From Pseudomonas viridiflava (lineage in GTDB: Bacteria > Pseudomonadota > Gammaproteobacteria > Pseudomonadales > Pseudomonadaceae), in contig NZ_UUOC01000035.1 of the NCBI RefSeq assembly GCF_900590755.1, positions 124,001-188,000 on the forward strand: a DNA stretch of 64,000 nt, read 5' to 3'. This document shows positions 1 through 7,646 of the stretch, in pieces. Numbering within the stretch: the stretch's first letter is position 1; each line of letters starts with the position of its first letter. The notes under the pieces are model-generated. The model did not search any database and was not told the DNA's origin. It was given only the letters and a program-made list of their open reading frames with translations. Both the position numbers and the translations under genes were made by a program.

Positions 1-13
1 GCGGACATCCATC

Positions 14-35
14 GCCACGGTTTTCTGACCGTGGC
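14..35. other. Inverted repeat near the left window edge
   Basis: GCCACGG and CCGTGGC form a 7-bp perfect inverted repeat with an 8-nt loop. It lies upstream of the ABC permease and could be a hairpin at the end of an upstream gene that lies outside the window. No T-run follows, so it is not a convincing intrinsic terminator. I looked for cobalamin riboswitch boxes in the first 170 bases and did not find them. Confidence 0.25.
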
Positions 36-138
36 AGCCTGCCCTTTCTGACTGGCCCCGGCCCTGTCGTGTGGCGCCAGGCGAGGGTTCCAGCCTGTAC
101 ACGCCGTCCGGACAACCGTTCGAATGGAGATCATCTTA

Positions 139-174
139 ATGCCCTTGCCCTCGATGGCCCTCGCTCTCAAATGA
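139..174 (+). other. Possible 11-codon leader ORF overlapping the permease start
   Basis: An ATG at 139 is preceded by GGAG at 126-129 (9-nt spacing) and opens an 11-codon frame (MPLPSMALALK). Its TGA overlaps the permease ATG as ATGA at 171-174. The permease ATG itself has no clear ribosome binding site, so the leader could supply translational coupling. It could equally be chance, or mark a frameshifted true start of the permease. Confidence 0.25.
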
Positions 175-1214
175 CATCCCCTCGTACCGGCCATCTGCTG
201 GGCAAGATCTGCCTGCACGGCGCCTGGGTGCTCGCGGTGCTGCTGGCAGCGATTGTTGCCGGGGTCGCTATCGGTGAAACGCCCATCAGCCTGTCGCTGG
301 TGTTTCAGGTATTGGCCAACAAGCTGTGGGGGGCGGGCTTCGTGCTCGACCCTATCGATGAAGGCATCGTCTGGAACTACCGCCTGACCCGCGCCCTGGT
401 AGCCGCTGCCTGTGGCGCAGGCCTGGCGATTTCCGGGGTAGTCCTGCAATCGCTGCTGCGTAATCCTCTGGCTGACCCGTATTTGCTGGGGATTTCCGCA
501 GGCGCTTCAACGGGCGCGGTGCTGGTGGCGATCATTGGCATCGGTGCGGGCGCCGTTTCGCTGTCGGCCGGGGCTTTTCTCGGCGCAGTCGCGGCATTCG
601 CCCTGGTGGCATTACTGGCGCGCAGTACCGGTGCGGTCAGTGGCAGCGGGCAGATCATCCTCGCGGGCATCGCCGGTTCGCAGTTGTTCAATGCCCTGAC
701 CTCGTTCCTGATTACCAAATCGGCCAGCTCGGAGCAGGCGCGCGGCATCATGTTCTGGCTGCTGGGCAATCTCAGCGGCGTGCGCTGGCAATCGGTCGGG
801 CTGGCGGTGCCGGTGGTGCTGATCGGGCTGGCGGTTTGCTTGTGGCATCGTCGCGCGCTGGATGCCTTCATGTTTGGCAGCGATTCGGCGGCGGCCCTCG
901 GCGTGCCGGTGCGCCGGGTGCAAATCGTATTGATCGCCACGGTGGCGCTGGTCACGGCGGTCATGGTGTCGCTAGTGGGTTCCATTGGTTTTGTCGGCCT
1001 GGTGGTGCCTCACGCGGCAAGGTTACTGGTGGGCGTGCGACATGGTCGATTGATCCCGCTCAGTGCACTGAGCGGCGCGTTGTTTCTGATTGCCGCAGAC
1101 GTGCTATCGCGCACCGCGATCAAAGGCCAAGTGCTACCCGTTGGAGTGATTACTGCGCTGATCGGCGCGCCGGTGTTTGCCGTGATCCTGATCAAAGCCC
1201 GAGGCGGTCGATGA
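171..1214 (+). CDS. FecCD/BtuC-family ABC transporter permease
   Basis: This is the inner-membrane permease of a periplasmic-binding-protein ABC importer for iron-siderophore, haem or cobalamin-type substrates. The 347-residue protein is almost entirely hydrophobic, with about ten membrane segments. Family landmarks include the NPLADPYLLGIS segment near residue 100 and the GLVVPHAARLLVG loop in the C-terminal third that contacts the ATPase. ATG at 171 gives the usual family length; a GTG at 69 would add 34 polar residues not expected in the family. The ATPase gene follows with an ATGA overlap. The binding protein and any TonB receptor must lie to the left of the window. Substrate cannot be decided from sequence. 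Confidence 0.9.
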   Translation: MTSPRTGHLLGKICLHGAWVLAVLLAAIVAGVAIGETPISLSLVFQVLANKLWGAGFVLDPIDEGIVWNYRLTRALVAAACGAGLAISGVVLQSLLRNPLADPYLLGISAGASTGAVLVAIIGIGAGAVSLSAGAFLGAVAAFALVALLARSTGAVSGSGQIILAGIAGSQLFNALTSFLITKSASSEQARGIMFWLLGNLSGVRWQSVGLAVPVVLIGLAVCLWHRRALDAFMFGSDSAAALGVPVRRVQIVLIATVALVTAVMVSLVGSIGFVGLVVPHAARLLVGVRHGRLIPLSALSGALFLIAADVLSRTAIKGQVLPVGVITALIGAPVFAVILIKARGGR

Positions 1215-1990
1215 ACAAGCAGATGCGCACCGCAGAGCTGGCCTGCGCGGAGCTGTGCTGGTCGATCAAGGGCGCGCCCATCATCAGAAACGTCAGCCTG
1301 AAGGTGCAGCCCGGCGAGACCCTGGGCCTGATCGGCCCCAATGGTTCGGGCAAGTCCAGCCTGCTCAAATTGCTCTCAGGCGTCAGAAGCCCGGACAGCG
1401 GGCAAGTCACCCTCAACGGCGCAGCACTTTCTGACATGAAACGCCGGGACATCGCACAGATGATCGCGGTGGTCGAGCAGCAGGCCGAGACGTCCGACGC
1501 CATCAGCGTGCGCGATGCCGTGGAATTGGGCCGCACGCCCTGGCTTTCTGCGCTGGCGCCCTGGTCAAAAGACGATGACGACATCGTCCGCCAGGCGTTG
1601 CTTGATGTGGATATGGCTGACAAACCCAAACGCGCCTGGCACAGCCTGTCCGGCGGCGAACGCCAGCGCGTGCACATCGCCCGCGCTTTGGCTCAGCGCC
1701 CGCAGATTCTGCTGCTGGATGAGCCGACCAACCATCTGGATATTCAGCATCAGCTGAGCATTCTCGGGCTGGTGCGCTCGCTGCCAGTCACCACCCTGAT
1801 CGCCCTGCACGACCTCAACCAGGCCCTGGCCTGTGATCGTCTGGCGGTAATGGACAAAGGCGAACTGATCGCTATCGGCCAGCCTGCCGAGGTATTGACC
1901 TGCGAGCGACTGCGCCAGACCTTCGGCGTCGAAGCCCACTACCTGACTGATCCGTATGACGGGACGCGGATATTGCGCTTTCGATCATAA
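1211..1990 (+). CDS. ABC transporter ATP-binding protein (FecE/BtuD-like)
   Basis: This is the ATPase partner of the preceding permease, powering uptake of a chelated metal or corrinoid. The 259-residue protein has Walker A GPNGSGKS at residues 42-49, a Q-loop region at VVEQQAE, the signature LSGGERQ near 147, Walker B ILLLDEPTNHLD near 167-178, and the H-loop ALHDLNQ. Its ATG overlaps the permease stop (ATGA at 1211-1214), so the two are translationally coupled. The next gene is convergent, so this closes the operon. Confidence 0.92.
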   Translation: MNKQMRTAELACAELCWSIKGAPIIRNVSLKVQPGETLGLIGPNGSGKSSLLKLLSGVRSPDSGQVTLNGAALSDMKRRDIAQMIAVVEQQAETSDAISVRDAVELGRTPWLSALAPWSKDDDDIVRQALLDVDMADKPKRAWHSLSGGERQRVHIARALAQRPQILLLDEPTNHLDIQHQLSILGLVRSLPVTTLIALHDLNQALACDRLAVMDKGELIAIGQPAEVLTCERLRQTFGVEAHYLTDPYDGTRILRFRS

Positions 1991-2057
1991 ACAGCACGGG
2001 ACTCGGTGGGAGATTCAATGTTGGCCTGCAATGCATATCTGTTGTGGAACCGGCCCG

Positions 2058-2570
2058 TCAGCGATCTACCCCACACTCCATATGCGTCGTCTGCCACACT
2101 GGATCGCTTTCCACATCGACAATCCGAAAACCCTGCCGCTGCCAGAATCCAATTGCCCCCGGCAAGAACGGATGGGTATGCAGATAGAGCACGTCTACGC
2201 GCAGCTGTCGGGCATGTTCCTTTAGCGCCAGATAGATCGTGGTCGCCAGCCCTGAACGGCGAAACTCGGGGATAACGAACAGCCGCACGATCTCCACCAC
2301 CTTGCTGTGCCCGTAATCGAGCTGCGGGAAGCGCCCGTCGTACGGCAGATAACCAATCGCCGCAACGATCTCCTCGCCACGCAGGGCGATCAAAAACCTG
2401 CCGCCGCCGTCCTCAAGATAGACCCGCTGAAACTCTGCCAAATCCGCTGGCAGGCTCGCCCCCTCCAGCATCGGAAAGATTTTCGCCCGGGCGCGCAGGA
2501 CAAAATCCAGCACGGCCGGAATCTGTTGCGCCTCTACGGAGACAATTTCGACTGCCGACAAGGTACTCAT
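2058..2570 (-). CDS. GNAT-family N-acetyltransferase
   Basis: This is a predicted acetyl-CoA-dependent N-acetyltransferase of about 170 residues with unknown acceptor. The GNAT core is visible: VVEIVRLFVIPEFRRSGLA carries the R/Q-x-x-G-x-G/A acetyl-CoA pyrophosphate loop in the form RRSGLA, followed by the helix TIYLALKEHA and the C-terminal strand GAIGFWQRQGF. Two adjacent ATGs occur at 2573 and 2570. The GGAG just upstream is better spaced for the second. The start overlaps the stop of the LysR gene, so the two genes are probably co-transcribed and translationally coupled. Confidence 0.85.
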   Translation of the reverse strand: MSTLSAVEIVSVEAQQIPAVLDFVLRARAKIFPMLEGASLPADLAEFQRVYLEDGGGRFLIALRGEEIVAAIGYLPYDGRFPQLDYGHSKVVEIVRLFVIPEFRRSGLATTIYLALKEHARQLRVDVLYLHTHPFLPGAIGFWQRQGFRIVDVESDPVWQTTHMECGVDR

Positions 2571-3454
2571 CATTCTCCACGGTGCCCGGTAAAGGTTTCC
2601 AACAGCCACGCACCGGCAGGCCCGAGGCTGCGCTGGCGTGACCAGATCACATCCACGGCAGAACTGCGCGGCCAGCCCGGCACCTGCAATTCCTTGAGTT
2701 TGCCCCCGGCATAGTTCGACACCAGCCAGCGGGGCAACGCCGCCCAGCCAAAACCAAAACCGGCCATGTCCATCAACAACAAATAGTTAGGCGCCGACCA
2801 AGGCCGATGACCGCTGATGGGCAAGTCATCGGTGGGCACGCTCTGGTCCACGAGGGTGTTCAAACGCAGCGCACGCCAGGCTGCCAGTTGCTGGTAATCG
2901 ACCTTGGGCAACTGCGCCAGCGGGTGGGTGTGGGCGACGAACAAACCGAAGTCGGCGCGCTCGGCAATCGTCGCGAAACCCACTTCCGGCGGATAGCTGG
3001 CCTGTGCCGACAGCAGCCCCAATGAGGCGCGTCCGGACTGAATCAGGCTGATGGCATCGCCATGCTCGGCAAACACACATTCCAGCTCCAGCTCGGGAAA
3101 GCGCTCGTCCAGCTCCGCCATGCGGGTTTCAAAATCAGCGAACTGGTTGGCATCGGACAACACCAGCGTCAGACGCGGCTCCATCCCCTCGGCAAGACGG
3201 CCTGCGGCCCGACACAGCTTGTCAGACGCCGCCAGCACATCTTCGATACGCCCCAGCATCGCCTTGCCCGCTTCGGTGAGCACCGGATGCTTGGCAGAGC
3301 GATCAAACAACTCCAGACCCAGATCGATTTCCAGCCGGGAAATGGCTTCGCTCACCGTGGATTGACTCTTGCCCAAACGCCGAGCCGCCGCACTGAACGA
3401 ACCGGATGCCACCGTCTGAGCAAAAGCTTCAAGGGCTTCGGGGGAATAACTCAT
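2570..3454 (-). CDS. LysR-family transcriptional regulator
   Basis: This 294-residue cytosolic DNA-binding regulator has an N-terminal winged helix-turn-helix at residues 1-60 (ALEAFAQTVASGSFSAAARR, with SQSTVSEAISRLE as recognition helix) and a periplasmic-binding-protein-like effector domain after about residue 90. It is divergent from the PACE efflux gene across 176 bp, the classic arrangement in which a LysR protein controls its neighbour and itself. The GNAT gene downstream overlaps its stop codon. The inducer is unknown. Confidence 0.92.
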   Translation of the reverse strand: MSYSPEALEAFAQTVASGSFSAAARRLGKSQSTVSEAISRLEIDLGLELFDRSAKHPVLTEAGKAMLGRIEDVLAASDKLCRAAGRLAEGMEPRLTLVLSDANQFADFETRMAELDERFPELELECVFAEHGDAISLIQSGRASLGLLSAQASYPPEVGFATIAERADFGLFVAHTHPLAQLPKVDYQQLAAWRALRLNTLVDQSVPTDDLPISGHRPWSAPNYLLLMDMAGFGFGWAALPRWLVSNYAGGKLKELQVPGWPRSSAVDVIWSRQRSLGPAGAWLLETFTGHRGE

Positions 3455-3536
3455 GGGATTCTCTTATCGGTTTTACCGATGGAAACGATTTTCACTTTAA
3501 CGCAACGACCGATGAGAATGCACGTCACGCATCCAA

Positions 3537-3610
3537 CTGTAGGAGCTGCCGCAGGCTGCGAACCGCTTTCTACCACACACCGCTTTCGCAGCCTGCGGCA
3601 GCTCCTACAG
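3537..3610. repeat. REPIN, family A (GAGCTGCCGCAGGCTGCGAA type)
   Basis: Two inverted REP arms, CTGTAGGAGCTGCCGCAGG and its complement, flank about 22 bp of spacer. The element ends 20 bp before the PACE start codon, so it is probably transcribed as a strong hairpin in that gene's 5' leader. Confidence 0.9.
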
Positions 3611-3630
3611 GATTCACTGAGGGCCAAACC

Positions 3631-4089
3631 ATGCCAACCAAATCCCTGAAAGAACGTGCCCTCCACGCGCTGCTCTTCGAACTCATCGGCGTCCTGCTCT
3701 TCGCCCCCCTGCTCGCCTGGCTGATGGGCCACTCCCTGGCAAAAATGGGCGCCATGACCGTGATGATCTCCACCGTGGCCATGCTCTGGAACATGCTGTT
3801 CAACGCAATGTTCGACAGCCTGCGCCGCAAGCTCGGCTTCAACCTGTCCATCGCCGCACGCATCGCCCATGCGCTGTGCTTCGAAGGCGGCCTGATCCTG
3901 GTGATCGTGCCCCTCGCCGCCTGGTGGCTGTCCATCAGCCTGCTCGAAGCATTCTGGCTGGACATCGGCCTGTTGTTGCTGTTCCTGCCATACACGCTGG
4001 TGTTTAACCTGCTGTATGACAAAGCACGGGAGCGGATGGTGATGGGCTCAACATCGGATGCCCAACCGCAAACTTCACGACGAGGCTAG
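3631..4089 (+). CDS. PACE-family (AceI-like) efflux transporter
   Basis: This small inner-membrane efflux protein belongs to the proteobacterial antimicrobial compound efflux family, whose members export chlorhexidine, acriflavine and possibly polyamines. The 152-residue protein has four predicted membrane helices arranged as two repeated bacterial transmembrane pairs. The family signature R-x-x-H-x-x-x-F-E occurs in both halves: RALHALLFE at residues 9-17 and RIAHALCFE in the middle; the first Glu matches the functional acidic residue of AceI. ATG at 3631 gives normal family length and sits just after a REPIN. The divergent LysR gene is its probable regulator. The last 20 residues are polar and variable. 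Confidence 0.9.
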   Translation: MPTKSLKERALHALLFELIGVLLFAPLLAWLMGHSLAKMGAMTVMISTVAMLWNMLFNAMFDSLRRKLGFNLSIAARIAHALCFEGGLILVIVPLAAWWLSISLLEAFWLDIGLLLLFLPYTLVFNLLYDKARERMVMGSTSDAQPQTSRRG

Positions 4090-4093
4090 CCCC

Positions 4094-4169
4094 CTGTAGG
4101 AGCTGCCGAAGGCTGCGAATCGCGGCGTGTCAGGATTCCCGCTTTCGCAGCCTTCGGCAGCTCCTACGG
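4094..4169. repeat. REPIN, family A
   Basis: Inverted pair with arms TGTAGGAGCTGCCGAAGG / CCTTCGGCAGCTCCTAC just after the PACE gene. The last bases of the right arm have diverged (CTACGG instead of CTACAG). Confidence 0.9.
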
Positions 4170-4347
4170 ATTGTGGTCATCTGTAGGGCGGCGTTTGTCT
4201 GCAATAGGGATTGCGCTGACCAGCGTGCCGCTACTCGCCGCTCACCCATCAAATTTGCAGATCCCTCCCATAACAGCTATTGGTTGGAGTACCGACCCCC
4301 AATCGGGGAAACTCGCGGGCGCTTTCCAACTCAGGCTTGAATCAAAA

Positions 4348-5181
4348 ATGACAACAGACATTCTTAAACTGGCAGCCTTCAGCGATGGCGATCAGGGTGG
4401 CAATCCGGCGGGTGTGTGGATCGGTGATCAGTTCCCGGACGACGCGGCCATGCAGCGGATTGCGGCAGAGGTGGGGTTTTCCGAAACGGTGTTTGCGGCG
4501 CCGATAAAGGACGGTTTTCGGGTGCGGTATTTTTCTCCACAGGCTGAAGTCGATTTCTGTGGGCACGCGACCATCGCGCTAGGCGCGGCGCTGGCTGGGC
4601 GGTTTGGTGACGGGGTGTACAACCTGACGCTCAATCAAGCGCAGATCAGCGTTGAGGGGCATGCTCAGGGCGAGCTGATTTCGGCGGCCTTGCAGTCTCC
4701 GCCCACCCACAGCGCGGCCCTCGATCCGCAGGCGCTGGAGCAGGCGTTGCAATTGTTCGGTTACAGCCAGAACGATCTGGATGCACGGATCCCCCCGGCG
4801 CTGATCAACGGCGGCATCCAGCATCTGGTGCTGGCGTTGAACACTCGGGAAAAACTCAAGGACATGCATTACGACCAGCAGGCCGGCCACGCATTGATGA
4901 CTCAGGAAAACTGGGGCACGGTGCTGCTGGTGTACGTCGAGAATCAGCAGTTATTCCACACCCGCAACGCCTTTGCCTGGGGCGGCGTGTACGAAGATCC
5001 GGCCACCGGCGCGGCCACTGCGGCGTTCGCCGGTTACCTGCGGGACCTTGAATGGCCCCACGGTGGGTTGATCGACATTGTGCAGGGTGAGGACATGGGC
5101 AGTCGCTCGCGTTTACGCGCAGAGATTAGCGAACAAAAAGGCAGCTCGATTCGTATCTCCGGCATGGCGCGCAAACTCTAA
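4348..5181 (+). CDS. PhzF-family isomerase
   Basis: This 277-residue protein belongs to the PhzF/YddE family, which has a diaminopimelate-epimerase-like double-domain fold and carries out cofactor-free acid-base isomerisation. The conserved family elements are present: DGDQGGNPAGVW near residue 12, the catalytic Glu in GFSETVF near 45, DFCGHATIALG near 71, and EDPATGAATAAF near 220. The ATG at 4348 matches the usual family start (TTDILKLAAF); an upstream in-frame extension would add 59 residues of unrelated sequence and was rejected. No phenazine genes are nearby, so the substrate is unknown. Its stop overlaps the convergent MFS gene by 3 bp. Confidence 0.88.
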   Translation: MTTDILKLAAFSDGDQGGNPAGVWIGDQFPDDAAMQRIAAEVGFSETVFAAPIKDGFRVRYFSPQAEVDFCGHATIALGAALAGRFGDGVYNLTLNQAQISVEGHAQGELISAALQSPPTHSAALDPQALEQALQLFGYSQNDLDARIPPALINGGIQHLVLALNTREKLKDMHYDQQAGHALMTQENWGTVLLVYVENQQLFHTRNAFAWGGVYEDPATGAATAAFAGYLRDLEWPHGGLIDIVQGEDMGSRSRLRAEISEQKGSSIRISGMARKL

Positions 5182-6329
5182 ACCTTGAGCCGGGTACCCG
5201 CAGCCGCCACGGCCAGCAACATGACGGCGACGACCATGAACGCCAGCTCCAGGCTGCTGGCGTGGGCAATGAAGCCAATCGCTGCGGGACCGATCAGAAT
5301 CCCGGCGTAACCCAGGGTGGTCAACGCCGGGACCGCCACGTTCTCCGGCATGCTCTTCTGGCGGCCCAACGCGCTGTAGCAGACCGGCACGATATTCGAG
5401 CAGCCCGCCCCCACCAGTGCGTAACCCAGCAGCGCCGCTTCCCATGACGGCAACAACGTTGCCAGCGCCAGCCCGGCCGCCGCGCACAGACCGCCGAGGA
5501 TGACCACCCGCCGTGGGCCGACACGCCGCACAACCGCGTCGCCAAACAGGCGGCCCAGGGTCATGGTAAAGGCGAACACCGCGTAACCCAGTCCGGCGTA
5601 GGACGTCTCAACGCCCCGCAGTTCGCTGAGGAACACCGCGCTCCAGTCCAGCATCGCCCCTTCGGACAGGAACACGGTAAAGCACAGCATGCCCAGGAAC
5701 AGCACGACGCCCCGTGGCACAGCAAAGGCAGGTCCGTCGGTTTCGCTGCCGTAGGTCAAAAAGTGCGGCATGGCACTGAATAACGCGATGAGCACCAGCG
5801 CCACCACTACGAACATGGAGATCAGCGGCGAAGCGCCGAGGCTCAACAACCCAGCCACACCCGCCGCACCGACGATACCGCCAAGGCTGAAGAGCCCGTG
5901 AAAGCCAGACATCATGGTTTTGCCGCTGGCCCGCTCGACGATGATTGCCTGAATATTCACCGCGCAATCCAGCGCCCCCATGCTCGCGCCGAAGATGAAT
6001 AGCACGGCGATCAACAGTGGCAAGCTGGAGACCGTGGCCAGCAAGGGCAGACACAGGCAGATGATGACGGAGGAAAGCAACAGCACCTTCCGACAACCGA
6101 CACGCGCCGCCAGTGCACCAGCCAGGGGCATGGCGATGATCGAACCGACGCCCAGGCACAGCAGCAACAGACCGAGTGTGCCTTCATCGAGCCCAACCCG
6201 CGCCTTGGCATAAGGCACCAGAGGCGCCCAGGCAGCCAGGCCGAAACCGGCAATGAAAAACGCCACACGCGTGGAAAACTGCTCCTGTCGGCCCGGCACA
6301 ACCGGTGCCGAAGTGCTGATGGAAGTCAT
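5178..6329 (-). CDS. MFS transporter (YbjJ/FucP-like, 12 TM)
   Basis: This is a 383-residue inner-membrane secondary transporter with about twelve hydrophobic helices and the MFS inter-helix motif in degraded form (GALAARVGCRKVLL). The GMPLAGALAARVG and GFHGLFSLGGIVGAA segments place it nearest to the YbjJ-like branch. Start ATG at 6329 has AAGGAG ideally placed. A longer upstream frame exists only because a REPIN happens to be open. A 16-bp palindrome lies 20 bp upstream of the start and looks like a TetR-type operator. Substrate unknown. Confidence 0.87.
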   Translation of the reverse strand: MTSISTSAPVVPGRQEQFSTRVAFFIAGFGLAAWAPLVPYAKARVGLDEGTLGLLLLCLGVGSIIAMPLAGALAARVGCRKVLLLSSVIICLCLPLLATVSSLPLLIAVLFIFGASMGALDCAVNIQAIIVERASGKTMMSGFHGLFSLGGIVGAAGVAGLLSLGASPLISMFVVVALVLIALFSAMPHFLTYGSETDGPAFAVPRGVVLFLGMLCFTVFLSEGAMLDWSAVFLSELRGVETSYAGLGYAVFAFTMTLGRLFGDAVVRRVGPRRVVILGGLCAAAGLALATLLPSWEAALLGYALVGAGCSNIVPVCYSALGRQKSMPENVAVPALTTLGYAGILIGPAAIGFIAHASSLELAFMVVAVMLLAVAAAGTRLKV

Positions 6330-6349
6330 GCAGGCTCCTTCAAAAATAT

Positions 6350-6365
6350 CGGACCAAGCGGTCCG
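6350..6365 (-). promoter_or_regulatory. TetR-type operator-like palindrome upstream of the MFS gene
   Basis: CGGACC and GGTCCG form a perfect 6-bp inverted repeat around AAGC. The shape and GACC...GGTC core resemble operators of NemR-like TetR repressors. It lies between the probable promoter and the ribosome binding site of the MFS exporter, where a bound repressor would block expression. No TetR gene is in the window, so the regulator would act from elsewhere. Confidence 0.5.
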
Positions 6366-6473
6366 GCAATCGCCGCAGCCTAACAAAGTCGAACAGTTAA
6401 CCAAACAATAAGCTGGCCTGTCGGAGTGCCCACGTCGTCCAGGCGCCGCGCTCTCGGGCAGCAAACACGATCC

Positions 6474-6564
6474 CTGTAGGAGCGCACGAGCACCGCGAGG
6501 CAGCGATGGCGGTGTATCAGACAAACCGCTATCGCTGCCTCGCATTGCTCGTGAGCTCCTACAG
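6474..6564. repeat. REPIN, family E (GCACGAGCACCGCGAGGC type)
   Basis: Arms CTGTAGGAGCGCACGAGCAC and the complementary CTCGTGAGCTCCTACAG flank a spacer with inner complementary segments GAGGCAGCGAT and ATCGCTGCCTC. The right arm has several substitutions. Confidence 0.85.
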
Positions 6565-6601
6565 AAAATCATTTCAATTCAGATAGTTATTTTTCTGGTT
6601 G

Positions 6602-6674
6602 ATGAGCGCTGCCGAAGGCTGCGATAGCGGTATACCTGACAAACCCATTCGCAGCCTTCGGCAGCTCCTACAGG
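6602..6674. repeat. Degenerate REPIN, family A
   Basis: The right arm (TTCGCAGCCTTCGGCAGCTC) is intact. The left arm has lost its CTGTAG end and begins as GAGCGCTGCCGAAGGCTGCG. With 6474-6564 it fills most of the 437-bp gap between the MFS and rarD genes. Confidence 0.75.
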
Positions 6675-6766
6675 AGATTATTCGCTACCAACCCTGAGCA
6701 CAGCTAAACTACGCACCATTTTGATCCGGGCCGCCCTATAACCGCCCACGACTCGCAGAGGCTGCT

Positions 6767-7642
6767 GTGTATAAAGGTGTGGTGTTGTCGGTGCTGGCTT
6801 CGGTGCTGTTCGGGGTCATGTATTTCTATACCTCGCTGCTCAAACCTCTGAGCGGCGAAGAGATCTTCGGCTGGCGGATGCTGCTCACGGTGCCTTGCGT
6901 GACGGTGTTTCTGTGGCTCAGCGGTGACTGGCATCTGGTCAGAAAAATCGCCAGCCGGATTCGGCAGCAACCCACGCTGGTGCTCGGCATCGCCCTTTGC
7001 TCCCTGCTGTTGGGCGCCCAGCTGCTGATGTTCATGTGGGCGCCGCTGCATGGTCGTAGCCTTCAGGTGTCCATGGGTTACTTCCTGCTGCCACTGACCA
7101 TGGTCATCACCGGACGCATCGTCTATGGCGAGCGCTTGTCCCGGCTGCAAAAAATTGCCGCGTTCTGCGCCATGGTGGGTGTGGTCAACGAATTGCTGAG
7201 GGTGGGCAGTTTCGCCTGGGAAACCCTGGTGGTCGCAGTGGGCTACCCCTTGTATTTCGTGGCGCGGCGCAAGCTGGCCATCGATAACCTCGGAGGCCTG
7301 TGGTTCGACATGACCTTCATGCTGCCCATCAGCGTCTGGTTCATCGTTAACGGCAACGCCGCGGTGGTCGAACAATTCCCGCTGTTGTACCTGCTGATTC
7401 CGCTGCTGGGCCTGATCAGTGCGTCGGCGCTGGTCAGCTACATTCTCGCCAGCCGCCTGTTGCCGTTCAGCCTGTTTGGCCTGCTCAGCTACGTCGAGCC
7501 AATATTGCTGGTGGGCGTGGCCCTGTTGCTGGGTGAAAGCATCGGCCGGGATGAGTGGGCGACCTATCTGCCGATCTGGCTGGCGGTGCTGGTTTTGGTA
7601 TTGGAAGGCTGCAAACACGTGTTGGTGCAGCGACGCACCTGA
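6767..7642 (+). CDS. rarD: RarD-like EamA-family transporter
   Basis: This 291-residue inner-membrane protein has ten predicted helices, of the drug/metabolite transporter superfamily and the RarD (chloramphenicol-sensitive protein) branch. RarD features include MYKGVVLSVLASVLFGVMYF at the N-terminus, GEEIFGWRMLLTVPC near residue 30, and GLLSYVEPILL near residue 243. The start is GTG at 6767 with AGAGG eight bases upstream. The physiological substrate of RarD proteins is not established. It stands alone, with zapE convergent downstream. Confidence 0.85.
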   Translation: MYKGVVLSVLASVLFGVMYFYTSLLKPLSGEEIFGWRMLLTVPCVTVFLWLSGDWHLVRKIASRIRQQPTLVLGIALCSLLLGAQLLMFMWAPLHGRSLQVSMGYFLLPLTMVITGRIVYGERLSRLQKIAAFCAMVGVVNELLRVGSFAWETLVVAVGYPLYFVARRKLAIDNLGGLWFDMTFMLPISVWFIVNGNAAVVEQFPLLYLLIPLLGLISASALVSYILASRLLPFSLFGLLSYVEPILLVGVALLLGESIGRDEWATYLPIWLAVLVLVLEGCKHVLVQRRT

Positions 7643-7646
7643 AGGG

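Noticed and set aside
1..170. Cobalamin or other riboswitch upstream of the ABC permease
   Set aside because: The hairpin at 14-35 was the only structure; none of the conserved B12-box or other riboswitch sequences could be found.
377..985. Long open frame antisense to the FecCD permease (202 codons)
   Set aside because: It is the shadow of a GC-rich gene; no ribosome binding site, composition unlike a protein, and the sense strand is clearly a permease. The same applies to long antisense frames opposite the EfeO, EfeB, PiT, SulP and acyl-CoA dehydrogenase genes.
4171..4347. N-terminal signal-like extension of the PhzF-family protein
   Set aside because: The upstream frame begins inside REPIN-flanking DNA, lacks a ribosome binding site and does not resemble the family; ATG at 4348 matches the family start.
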